Positions 10,363 through 19,285 of a stretch of DNA of 64,000 bases are shown here, in pieces. The notes beneath the pieces were generated by a model, which ran no database searches, was not told the origin of the DNA, and saw only the letters and a program-made list of their open reading frames with translations. Every line of letters begins with the position of its first letter. The first letter of the stretch is position 1. The translations under genes were made by a program, and so were the position numbers. Origin of the DNA: Saccharina japonica (taxonomy: Eukaryota > Sar > Phaeophyceae > Laminariales > Laminariaceae); assembly GCA_008828725.1 (NCBI GenBank), contig MEHQ01004224.1:62001-126000 (forward strand), in the 5' to 3' direction.

Positions 10363-10760
10363 CTGTGCAACCATCTGGTTGTGCTGGTTGATGACGGTCA
10401 ATATACCGTGGTACACCTTGCTGCTGTCGACCCTGATGCCCTTCACCAACTTGTGCGATCCATCCACCGCTACGTTGTCACCGTCAATCATTTGAGCATC
10501 ACGCCGATAGTACTATTTTCGGCTCTCCCACACAACGTCCCATGCGGCTCGTAGCACAGCTGCTGAAGGTGGCTTCCCGTTGTACCCGTCCTTGTCGTAA
10601 AACCCTCCAAAACGGGGAGGGTTCCTTAGAGCGTCGTTGTCGGCGGCGACCACGGTCGGCTGCTTCTGTCGTCTCTTTCGGACCATGCGGAACGTGTACC
10701 TACAGTTCTTTTTAATAGGCAGGGGGCACGTCCACCATTTAGCAGCACGCTGATACCAGC
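10363..10760 (-). pseudogene. Transposase-like exon with the first acidic block (DGSHK)
   Basis: The reading frame gives WWTCPLPIKKNCRYTFR, then NPPRFGGFYDKDGYNGKPP, AAWDVVWESRK, a TAG codon near 10526, YYRRDAQMIDGDNVAVDGSH, and LVKGIRVDSSKVYHGILTV up to VAQ at 10363. The donor is GTGAGT, and the exon ends on a codon boundary. The 'DGSHKLVKGIR...VYHGILTVIN' stretch corresponds to the 'DHTxK..K.I....YHG..TVMN' block that contributes the first catalytic Asp in related proteins. The frame stays open and conserved on both sides of the TAG, so the TAG is a true in-frame stop and not an exon edge. The 5' boundary is not resolved. Confidence 0.65.
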
Positions 10761-10911
10761 CGAAACGAGGGTTCGCAAGAGCTCAGCGAGAAGAAATCGA
10801 TTGCCAAAAACTCTCGCGACAACCAACCACAACAGCCGCCCGTTGTATGAGACGACCAAAACCAACACGCATCCATCATATTTGCAAGGAACTTCAAAAA
10901 GATGTCACTGC

Positions 10912-11145
10912 TCAGTGATTCCCTCCACCTCGCCTGATCTCTCTCCGGTGGAAATCCACCTTGTGGGCTTCTTCTAAGTGGTTCTCGAGGGTTTGGAACC
11001 CTCCCTTCGACACCACCGTGTGCTCGATGCGGGTGGTGAGCCTTCTGTCGTTTGGGGGAGGATTATCGCTGGAAAGGCCTGGAGAACGTCTTGTGGAAGT
11101 TGGGCCAGCACGCCCGGGGGCCACGGAGGAAACTTGTATACCAGG
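10912..11145 (-). pseudogene. N-terminal block of the transposase-like gene, frame-shifted
   Basis: The minus strand encodes FPPWPPGVLAQLPQ, then VLQAFPAIIL, then in another frame RLTTRIEHTVVSKGGF and LENHLEEAHKVDFHRREIR. The 'FPAIL ... G..F...L.E.H' pattern matches what I remember of the N-terminal region of DNCC-type transposase-like proteins. The change of frame near 11065 lies inside one short block with no splice sites around it, so it looks like a one-base lesion rather than an intron. A TGA follows soon after the block. The family assignment is from memory. Confidence 0.5.
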
Positions 11146-11150
11146 TGTAT

Positions 11151-12065
11151 ACGTAGCGTTGATTCCCGGGGTTCGAAACTCACCGTGGTGAGATTTTGTG
11201 CACGTTTAGTTCGAAAAACTTCGAAACTAAAAATAAATCGACTGCGCGTAGCGCGGGTACAAGCGATACGCCCCGAGTAGACGAGAGAAGAAAAGGCTGG
11301 AGTATTTCAGCGATACAAATGCAAGGCACGTCGCGTAGCGGAGAGGGGGGGCGGAAATACATTGAGGGTATCATATGACCGCGGATCTGAGTTAATAAAT
11401 ATTTAGGAACGGGAGTGAAAAGGGGGCGAAGACACCATATACGACCAAAGCAAAATCGAAACAAATTCCCGTGGCTTCAAATAGTTGTAGGGCAGCCCGA
11501 GTAGGGAACCAAAGGTATCCGGCTGTTCGACATGATGCAGACGCACCCAACCACCACGTGGCCTCTGAGACCGCTGGGCGGATCCAGCCTGACTGATGAA
11601 CACGTTGGGTGGTTCCGAGAGGCGAGAGCCGCAGCAAAGATTGACTATTAATTGTTCGAACATTGGTGTGTTGGTTGACGTAGCTCTCGGGCTGAGCAGC
11701 GTATCGGTAGATGGACCTATCGGTGTTCTGATCCACACGAAACCGTAACGCCCTCTGTGGCAGCAACGCCCTCCAACGGAAACTAGAAAGTTAAAGTGCT
11801 CCCTGATGGACTATCCCATGGCCTACTGAAAGTGTACAACGAAAGTTATGCCAACACAATGATCAAAATGCGACGATTATGGGTTTAACCCTTTTTAGTA
11901 CTCCAGTGCACATAACCATATGTTTTGCTCTAATTCCAAGTAATCTGTCCCCATAACGGGACTGCGGTCCTAAAACGGTTTAAGGACCTCCCGCCGGCAT
12001 TCGGTGGCCGTTTCAGCCAAAAAAAAGTACAGCACATCTATCGTACCACGAGGTTGGGGGCTGCT
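11151..12065. other. Region upstream of the transposase-like gene, no certain gene
   Basis: Minus-strand frames around 11403-11738 include RGGWVRLHHVEQPDTFGSLL and LPYNYLKPREFVSILLW, which could be a further N-terminal exon of the neighbouring gene, but I see no family motif to prove it. A diverged R1 palindrome lies at about 11887-11984 (aacccttttta... and ...ctaaaacggtttaagg). The rest shows nothing I can name. Confidence 0.4.
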
Positions 12066-12324
12066 GACGCGTGCTACGATAGAGGTGCGCCATGTTTTTG
12101 CCTTGGAAGGGTGGTTACTTGAAGAGCTCTACACCTCACCCGAAAGTGATCATTAAGGGAGGAAGGTAAAAGTGCTATATATCCGATTGAGAATCCCACG
12201 GCCGAAGCAAACATGGAACAAGATTGCAACAAAATAATGACAGTTCGCCGAGTTCGGGTTAAGAAGCTCGATCACTCAGAAATCATTTCGGCCGAAAAGC
12301 GCTATCTCTATCGTAGCACGCATC
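12066..12324. mobile_element. T1 inverted-repeat element
   Basis: The ends are gacgcgtgctacgatagagg and ctctatcgtagcacgcatc, about 259 bp apart. The interior contains the family stretches gaagagctctacacctcacc and ggttaagaagctcgatcact. It has no coding capacity. Confidence 0.85.
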
Positions 12325-12871
12325 TGCTCATTACCCTCCCCATTCCGTAGCCGATGGTCCAGGCTGATCCAACATATATATATATATATTATGTTTCTGA
12401 ACAGGGAGGCAATGGAGGCGACGGAGCTTCGCCGCGCCCTATGTATGTGCCTCTACGTCTGGCCATGTTGGAGAAATTCCAAGATTCCCCGACGCACCAT
12501 GGGTCTTGGGGTTGAGGGCGATGTCGGGTGCTACACACGGCCTTGTGGCTGATGCCTGTGTTGTGCGCCCTCCCTGTCGAACATTTGCACCGCTCCGTTG
12601 GAAGTTGTCATTGCGTGTTATATTTAAGTTGGTGTTCTGTGAGGAGGATTGAGGTTGCGTGAGTCTCGCCAGGGGACGGTGTTTGCACTGCTCCGAAAAT
12701 ATGTGCGCGTGCGTTTTTTCTTAACTCGCTTCTGCGGACCCTGGGGGTGTTCGGAGCCTGTATAGCGTACGCTGTGGACTGTCGATGTACCGCTCTTGCT
12801 TGCGGTCGACATTGTCCGGACTTGACCTCGTTTCGTTGGTGCCACATGTGGCCTTTGATCGATATGGTTGC

Positions 12872-13393
12872 CGCATGCTACTATGGTAGAGGTGCGCCAT
12901 GTTTTTGCCTCATAAGGGTGGTCACTTATCACTTGAGGAGCTCTATACCCCAACCAAAAACCGACGTTGGAGGGAAATAACAGTGCTACTCAACGAACAA
13001 GCCCATGGCTTGCGTATAAAAGAAAACAGTCTGCAACACAAGAATGCTGTTTCGACGAGTTTGGGTTAAGGAGCCGACTCATCCCACGGTAGAGGCGCAG
13101 CAGAATTTTCTGAGCTCCTCACATGAGGAGCTCAATATCTCACCCGAAACATGACTTCGGAAACATTCGTTCGCGCAACCCGACCAACACTTCCAATGCG
13201 GTGGTTCAAAAACAAACCTACCAGTAAAATAATAATAGTGTGCGGTGGTTACTATGTAACGTGAGGAGCTCAACCGGTCAGAAAATATGGAGCCAAAAAG
13301 TGGTACCCCTGCCGTGGGATTGCTCAGCCCCGCCATGCAGAAAACGTTCCAGCCAAAAAACGGTATACCTACCTCAATATCGTAGCACGCGTC
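12872..13393. mobile_element. T1 element interrupted by a second element
   Basis: The left end gcatgctactatggtagagg lies near 12873 and the right end atatcgtagcacgcgtct near 13393. The element is twice the usual length because a different inverted-repeat element (13082-13320) sits inside it, after the landmark ggttaaggagcc. Confidence 0.75.
13082..13320. mobile_element. T2 inverted-repeat element nested in T1
   Basis: The ends are cccacggtagaggcgcagca and tacccctgccgtggga. The interior carries gagctcctcacatgaggagc and tcacccgaaacatgacttcg. A second copy is at 18637-18884. T2 shares the gagctcctca motif with T1 but has different termini, so it looks like a sister family. Confidence 0.75.
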
Positions 13394-13474
13394 TGTGTGG
13401 TGTGTACTATGTATGCTGTGATGGCTGTCCTTGAGAAACTGATGCAGAGGGGTTGGAGAGGGGATACTCGTGAC

Positions 13475-13746
13475 GACGCATGCTGTGGTCGAGGTTCACT
13501 ACAAATGTTTCTGCCTCGTAAGGGTGGCCACTTATCACTTGAGGAGCTCCATACCTCACCCAAAAACTGTTTTTGAAGGGAAATAAAAGTGCTACACGAT
13601 GATCAATCGCAAGGGCCTACTGTGAGTACAAAATGAACAATATGGCAACACAAGAATAACCAATAACCGACGGATTTGGGTTAAGGAGCCCCAACATTCA
13701 GAAAACGTTTCCGCCAAAAAGTGCTACCTCTACCGTAGCACGCTTC
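13475..13746. mobile_element. T1 inverted-repeat element
   Basis: The diverged left end is gacgcatgctgtggtcgagg and the right end is cctctaccgtagcacgcttc. The interior has gaggagctccatacctcacc and ggttaaggagccccaacatt. It is non-coding. Confidence 0.75.
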
Positions 13747-14845
13747 TGACACCACCGACGTGGTGAGCAATGTTGTCGTATCTTCATTATCGTCTTCAAC
13801 GGCTGTGCTGGCAGTAGTAGCTATGCTGTAGCAACAGCACTGTAGTATCCCGACTCGGTGCGGTGTTGCTCGACCATTACGCTAGTACCCTCTCACGTCT
13901 ATCATATTTACAGCGCCTCGAGCATATAGCACCCTGGGGGGCGGGGGGGGGGCGGGGGGGGCTCTCCCTGATATAGAGTGGACACGAGTCGATGGCCTGC
14001 GGCGGAAGGCTAGATGCTGATCTTCCCTTAGTCATGGAGGCCAGTCGTGCATAGTCCAGACGAGGCTGAACGGGTGGTTTGTTACGTCAGATAACTTACG
14101 CTCCGAAACGTGCTTACATCGACCGCTCTTAGCCTGCTTGAGCAGTGCATCAGTGCATCAGTGCATCAGTGCATCAGTGCATCAGTGCATCAATCGCATC
14201 AATCGCATCAATCAACAACCACCGACAGAGGAGAAACAGTCGCATTCTCCCTCGCGCCATTGTTACCACATGTTTTTATACCTTGCCGACGGGACGCTGC
14301 TCTTGTCATCACCCCCGCGCTATGGTTAACAACAGTCCTCGGCCTTTTTTACCGCGACGTCTAGCCCCTTACCGAGTCTGTGCCGCGGATGTTGAGAGCC
14401 AGAGCTGCTGCGGTTCATATTGGCGTCGACGGGGTAACGGTAGCCGCTCCGTTTCGGTGGGCACATGGTCAGTGTCACAGGAGACGCCGGTATCGGCATG
14501 TCGCAGTTGTATCACCGCCGGATGAAATCGGCCATGACAACAACGGTAAACCGTGACCCCTGCTTGTTCATCCCGAACGCCGGTGTACCTCCATCGCGGC
14601 ACACCTATCGGCAGGCATCGCCAAGGAACCGATGCGGCGGCGTCAGAAGCGCTCTTGCTGTGCGTGCGCCCTTCAAAGTCAGGTCGACGCGTCTCACTGA
14701 GACTATAGATCCAACCGTCTGGATGACAACGTCACCGAGGAGCGTCTCGGGTCTCCCACGCAGTCCAGTAGGTACCCTAGACCGATCACGTTGATAGCGA
14801 CAGAAGGCCTCGAGACACGATCGTGCCACTCCTAGACGATTTATT
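13747..14845. other. Intergenic region with a GTGCATCA repeat
   Basis: It contains a G-rich tract at about 13935-13960 and a short tandem repeat of cagtgcat units at about 14144-14190 that degenerates into caatcgcat units up to 14213. No gene is supported. A minus-strand frame near 14640-14760 (VIQTVGSIVSVRRVDLTL) could be the end of the ankyrin gene to the right but has no ankyrin consensus. Confidence 0.5.
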
Positions 14846-15012
14846 TTTCCACCGCGTCTTTTGCTGCCATCTGGTCCACCGCGCCAGAGTCTGCCCCAGC
14901 ACTGAGAAAAGCCTCCACGCTCTCGGCGTCGATGAAAAGACACGCCCAGGGCAGAGGTGTCAATCCGGCCGTGGGGCTCGACTCAAGGTCAGCCCCAGCC
15001 TCCACTCAGAGG
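14846..15012 (-). pseudogene. Ankyrin-repeat gene fragment, C-terminal
   Basis: The minus strand encodes EAGADLESSPTAGLTPLPWA, CLFIDAESVEAFLSAGADSG and AVDQMAAKDAVEK, then TAA. The 'GADLES...G.TPL..A......V..FL.AGAD' pattern is a classic ankyrin repeat. A T1 element begins at 15030, just upstream in gene direction, and separates this fragment from the next ankyrin block at 15429. The fragment is too short to be a gene on its own. Confidence 0.65.
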
Positions 15013-15029
15013 CGCGCTATACGAGGGAG

Positions 15030-15378
15030 GACGCGTGCTACAATAGAGGTAGAGGTATACCTTTTTTTGGCTAAGAAATGTTTTCTGAATGACTGCGCTC
15101 CTTACGTAGCCCAAAATAGTCGGAGTTCATTCTCGTGTTGCGAATATTTTGTCTTGGTACAATTAGGCCATAGGGGGGTTCATCGGGTACTGTAGCCTTC
15201 TAATATTTCCTGCGAAATCAGTTTTTGACGTAGTATTCGTAAAGATTACTTGCTATTAGTGTATATTACTTGCTATTAGTAGGTATTAATTGATATTAGT
15301 ATAGAACCAGTCCTTCAAGTGAGGAGCCTCAGAAAATGGCCTGTATGCAGGTGCACGTCCATCATAGTAGCGTGCGTC
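15030..15378. mobile_element. T1 element between ankyrin fragments
   Basis: The left end is gacgcgtgctacaatagagg and the diverged right end is catcatagtagcgtgcgtc. It is longer than usual because of an AT-rich insert with repeated cttgctattagt units near 15248-15285. The flanking DNA on both sides encodes ankyrin sequence on the minus strand. Confidence 0.7.
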
Positions 15379-15428
15379 GGAGGCAGGCTTCGCAAGCCCG
15401 AAACAGTGAAGTATGGCCGTAGCTAATG

Positions 15429-15791
15429 TCAAAACGGTGTTCTGTGGAGCCTCCCCACATCTAGCAAGGGACTAACACGACATTGTCCTTCATGTTGCTC
15501 AAAACTGCCGCGTGGAGAGAGGAGTGGCCTCTGGGCATCAGGCAGCTCCAAGTCGGCTCCGGCCTCAAGAGGGGTACCTACGATCTCTCCGCATCCGGTC
15601 CAGGCGGCGGCATGTAGCTGAGACATACCACAACCGTGATCACCAAGATTCGGACCGGCGCCCGCCTGTAGGAAGATTATCGAGGCGGTGGAGTGACTGA
15701 AGTGCGCAGCCTGGCGCGACGGCGTGGCTCCGTCCCCATCCTGCCAATCAAGGTATTCGCTGTCTTTGACCAAACCGGATACCACAGCCAC
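15429..15791 (-). pseudogene. Ankyrin-repeat gene fragment, middle
   Basis: The minus strand reads YLDWQDGDGATPSRQAAHFS, STASIIFLQAGAGPNLGDHG, MSQLHAAAWTGCGEIVGTPL and EAGADLELPDAQ. After about 15530 the ankyrin signal continues in another frame as GHSSLHAAVLSNMKDNVVLV. These are two and a half ankyrin repeats with one frameshift and several lost consensus positions, such as 'TPSRQAA' for 'TPLHLAA'. I read it as a decaying member of a large ankyrin family, a gene class common in brown algae. That last point is general knowledge, not shown here. Confidence 0.65.
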
Positions 15792-15942
15792 ATATTTGCA
15801 TCTTCATCTTCACATGGGGTCATAGACCAGTTTACCTCCCATGTCGCTAGGACGATCTAGGTGAGTGATAGCCGGTGATGTGTAGTGCGATTGTCGGACA
15901 GACATCTTCAGCTGACGTTAAGCCCGCGCTATTGTTGTGTTA

Positions 15943-16140
15943 CCACCTGTCGAATCCAGCATCAAGAAAAACTCGCACCGCGTTAACGTGGCCACCAGCA
16001 GCGGCGCAGAGGAGTGCGGTGCTCCTCCGATGGCCCATGCCCCGGAGATAGCGGTTCACGGACCCGAAGTCTGTTTCGCCAGGATGGTATTGAAGCAGCA
16101 GGCGAACAACTTCCACACGCCCGGTATACGCTGCCAGCAT
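15943..16140 (-). pseudogene. Ankyrin-repeat gene fragment, N-terminal side
   Basis: The minus strand encodes MLAAYTGRVEVVRLLLQYHP, NRYLRGMGHRRSTALLCAAA and GGHVNAVRVFLDAGFD. 'A...GRVEVVRLLL' and 'STALL.AA.GGHV.AVRVFLDAG' are two ankyrin repeats in one frame. The start codon is not fixed, and the frame ends at a TAA near 15925. Together with 15429-15791 and 14846-15012 it forms one minus-strand ankyrin locus broken by decay and an element insertion. Confidence 0.68.
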
Positions 16141-16250
16141 TCGTGGGGTGGCATCATGTCCTGAATATCAACAACAGTCGCTGGAGCATCTCTCTCGTCG
16201 CTGCCGTGACGGACCGCGGGAACCCCATGGCCACCAGCTTCCGGTGGAAC

Positions 16251-16782
16251 TCATGGTACGGTAGAGGCGTGCCATGTTTTTGCCTCGTAAGGGTGGTCAC
16301 TTATCACTTGAGGAGCTCTATACTCCACCCGAAAACTGATTTTCGAGAAAAAGTAAAAAACTGCGCCACTCGATGAACAATTCCATGGTCTGAGCAAAAA
16401 AATGCAAATCATTCCATCACAATAAATAAATTCCGACGATCTCGGGTTAAGGAGCCTGAGACGCGTGCTACGGAAGAGGTAGCACTTTTGGCTGAATCGT
16501 TTTCTGAACGATCGGGCTCCTTAACCCAAATTCGTCGGACTTTCATGTTTGTGACGAATAATGTTTCAGAGTATACTTCGGTCATGAGATCTCTCATCCG
16601 GCAGCCCTTTTATTTTCCTCCAGAAGCATTTTTTTCGGTGAGGTATGACGCTCCTTAAGTGAGGAGCTCAGAAAAAAAACATGGTGTGCTCCTCTGTCGT
16701 AGCATGCATCAGCCCCCCGTCGTCCGGAAAACGTTTCAGCCAAAAAAAAGGTATACCTTATACCTCTATCGTAGCACGCGTC
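16251..16782. mobile_element. T1 element interrupted by another T1 element
   Basis: The left arm near 16251 reads atggtacggtagaggcgtgc, and its interior runs to ggttaaggagcc at about 16456. The right arm resumes near 16720 (gaaaacgtttcagcc) and ends tatcgtagcacgcgtcg at about 16782. The gap is filled by a complete second T1 copy. Confidence 0.75.
16460..16710. mobile_element. Nested T1 element
   Basis: The ends are gacgcgtgctacggaagagg and cctctgtcgtagcatgcatc, 251 bp apart. It lies in the opposite internal orientation to its host copy, since aacgatcgggctccttaacc comes first. It is inserted inside the T1 copy at 16251-16782. Confidence 0.8.
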
Positions 16783-17160
16783 GTGGTTGCGTACGTTTTG
16801 AAGGGGGTGAACAGTACTGCAGTAGCTTTGCCTAATACAATCGATCCGTCGTCCTCCATCTTGGTTTGACGGGATGTTTGAATCAGATGCATCAAAACAA
16901 CGGTTACATGCAGTACATGGTATAAATAAACTACAGATTAAGGTTGGAGGCGTTTCGACGTGTCGGGGTCTGGTTTGCATCGGCCCCGCTAGTTTCGTGT
17001 TTGTTTTGTCTTTCGCAGAGGCCAAAAAAAAATACAAAAGGAGGGGCTTCAATAAGTTCGGGCAGCACGGCGCTGGCAGTCGCCCTACGTGATATAAGCA
17101 TAACGCGATTGAACTTGTACCTGGCTAAACACAGCGCCTGGTACGTTGTCAACCTACTAT
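16783..17160. other. Short interval without a supported gene
   Basis: Both strands have open frames of 70-150 codons here that overlap each other. None shows a conserved motif or splice structure, and I call nothing. Confidence 0.4.
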
Positions 17161-17263
17161 TACGGAGGGCCATAGTAAATAGGACCAAATATTGTTAGTA
17201 AAAATATAGAAATGTATAGGTTTTTGTGTATACCGCAGGTCCTATTTATTATGGACCTCCGTA
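17161..17263. mobile_element. P1 miniature element
   Basis: A ~103-bp near-palindrome. The arms are tacggagggccatagtaaat and tatttattatggacctccgt. The middle reads aatattgttagtaaaaatat and tataggtttttgtgtatacc. The arms pair over about 25 bp. This is one of at least fifteen copies in the window. Confidence 0.85.
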
Positions 17264-17351
17264 ATATAATACGTGCAAACTGTTCGCTGGCGAGACGCAC
17301 GCAATCGCGAGCCTTCGCGCAGAACGTCGAAATTATGAAAAAAGGATTACA

Positions 17352-17617
17352 GACGCGTGCTACGATGGAGGTATTAATAGCACTTTTTGGTGATTTTGTT
17401 TCTGAATGATCGGGCTCCTTAACCCAAATTCGTCGTTTTTTCATTCTTGTCTTGCCCTATTTTCCACAGTATACCTAGCTCATGGGATTGTTGGTCGGGT
17501 ACACAGCACTTTTGGTTTCCTCCAAAGGCAGGTGGCTTACCATTAGTATGGAGCTCCTCAAGCGAGGAGCTCAGAAAATGGCCTGTATGCAGGTGTACCT
17601 CTACCGTAGCATTCGTC
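17352..17617. mobile_element. T1 inverted-repeat element
   Basis: The ends are gacgcgtgctacgatggagg and acctctaccgtagcattcgt. The interior has atgatcgggctccttaaccc and gagctcctcaagcgaggagc. It is non-coding. Confidence 0.8.
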
Positions 17618-18636
17618 TGACACCGGATAATGAATCCCAGTGAAGTGCCACGTATCCGACAGGGAGGACGCAAAACCTCGGGCACAATCACAAGGTCGTG
17701 TATAGCCCCCGACGTCGCTTTCGAGCCGACACCCTACAGTGGGTGTGTCGAGACATCTTGAACTCCCCCCAATGTTTGTATTGCGCACGCACCGGGCACG
17801 CCGAAGCTCGTAAATAACGCCTCATCGATCGATCAGCCTCATACAGCATACCGGTTGGGTCGGCCCGGGTTTCCAGATACGGACGGAGGAGGGGGGAAAG
17901 GAGGGGAAAGGGGCAAGCCAGACCCCTACCGTGTGTCGCGGCATGACGGCGCCAACACTTCCCTGCCGGTGCCGCAATAACCCCTCTCGCAGTGTTACAA
18001 AAGCCGTCTGTCCCGTTTCCCTTTGGCGTGTAGTGCTGGTGCATGCATCGCCGCGACGATAGGAGTACGGTGGTCGCTACTTCCGGCACCAGCAACAAAC
18101 TCTGCGCCCCCAGTCGGAAACGTGCTGTGTAGCGCCGGCCGCGGGAGATACGAGCCGAGCGAACAACGGCCGCGACAGGTTGCCCTGCAGGCGGGTTTCT
18201 TCGCGAGCAGCGTGGATTTGCTCCAGGCCCTCTCGTGTGCCTCGCTAGACGTCTGTTGACTGGACGGAGGGGGGAAGGAGGGCGAGGCTGGACGGAATCA
18301 CAGCGCATGCCAGGACGGAATCACAGCGCATGCCAGAATACTCAGAAGGTCAATAATGTTTCACGTCCGTCGTAGGGCACGAAACAAACAAAGAGGGAGG
18401 ATCATGTGGGTGCCTTGCGTTTTGCAGCTATTGATACCAAGGGCTGTGATACTCGTAAAAAGCTACGAATACAAAAACGCGATTAGTGCTCCAGGCGGGC
18501 GACGGCATCGGTCTTCAAGTGTCAAGAATGAAACGATTCGTTCCTGAAGAACACTGCCACCTCCCACCAGGCCGGTACCCAAACAACGCGAGAGGTTAAG
18601 TGTATATACACCTTTTTTGAAAGAATGCCGAGTCAT
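17618..18636. other. Interval with a long GC-rich minus frame, no gene called
   Basis: A 206-codon frame on the minus strand (17688-18308) is mostly Arg/Pro-rich low-information sequence. An alternative frame holds GAEFVAGAGSSDHRTPIVAA, which faintly recalls an ankyrin repeat. A 20-bp direct repeat (gacggaatcacagcgcatgc) occurs twice at about 18292-18334. I cannot support a gene. Confidence 0.4.
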
Positions 18637-18884
18637 CCCACGGTAGGGGCGCAGCAGAACTTGCTGAGCTCCTCGCATGAGGAGGAGCTCAATATCTCAC
18701 CCGAAACATGACTTCGGAAACGTTCGCTCGCGCATCCCGACCAAACCTTCCAATGCGGTACGAGTACGAGTCCTAAAACAAATATACCAGTAAAAAAATA
18801 ATAATAGTATCCGGTGGTTAATCACGTGTGGAGCGCAACCGGTCAGAAAATGTTGAGCCTAAAAGTGGTACCCCTACCGTGGGA
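18637..18884. mobile_element. T2 inverted-repeat element
   Basis: The ends are cccacggtaggggcgcagca and tacccctaccgtggga. The interior is nearly the same as the copy at 13082-13320, including acttcggaaacgttcgctcg. Confidence 0.78.
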
Positions 18885-18904
18885 TTTCTCATTTCGCGCG
18901 ATTT

Positions 18905-19285
18905 CGGGGGACCATAGTAAACACTAGTAAACAGGACCTACGCTCCACATGCTACGATAGAGGTGCACCCTGTTTTTTCTGAGCTCCACACTTAAGGAGC
19001 GTCATACCTCACCGAAAAAAATGATTTTGGAGGAAAATAAAAGTGCTGCCGGATAAGAAATATCATGACCGAAGTATACTCTGAAACATATTTCGTCACG
19101 CAAAAATGAAAGTCCGACGAATTTGGGTTAAGGAGCCCGATCGTTCAGAAAACGATTCAGCCAAAAAGTGCTATACCTCTACCATAGCACGCGTCTATTT
19201 AAAACGTTACATTCAAAAACCAATATAGTACCCTATTTTTTCTAATAATATTTAGTTCTATTTACTGTGCCCCCCCCCTGTAATA
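18905..19285. mobile_element. P1 element split by a T1 insertion
   Basis: The left arm is gggggaccatagtaaacact and the right arm is gttctatttactgtgccccc. Between them sits a whole T1 element (18947-19195). The P1 interior resumes after it (caaaaaccaatatagtaccc). Confidence 0.7.
18947..19195. mobile_element. T1 element nested in P1
   Basis: The ends are acatgctacgatagaggtgc and acctctaccatagcacgcgt. The interior contains gagctccacacttaaggagc and gggttaaggagcccgatcgt. Confidence 0.8.

Larger units (their letters stand above)
6956..11150 (-). pseudogene. Decayed transposase-like gene with an internal WRN-type 3'-5' exonuclease domain
   Basis: A minus-strand locus of at least eight coding blocks in collinear order. 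They are an N-terminal block (10912-11145), a first-Asp block (10363-10760), a linker exon (10002-10103), a DNCC block fused to exonuclease motif I (9298-9747), exonuclease motif II (8635-8856), exonuclease motif III plus tail (8093-8461), an LLDFWH block (about 7480-8060) and a GCLSDP/RGTDRVE block (6956-7250). Most splice sites are canonical and phases agree from 10363 to 8093. From memory, the blocks resemble a widespread eukaryotic transposon-like family with DHTxK, DNCC, LDxFHxxxR and RGTNxxE..H motifs, in which some members carry an exonuclease domain. Decay is visible: two in-frame TAG codons (near 10526 and 9532-9534) and frame changes near 11065, 7800 and 7490. An inverted-repeat element sits in one intron. 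The exonuclease residues themselves are intact. Confidence 0.75.
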
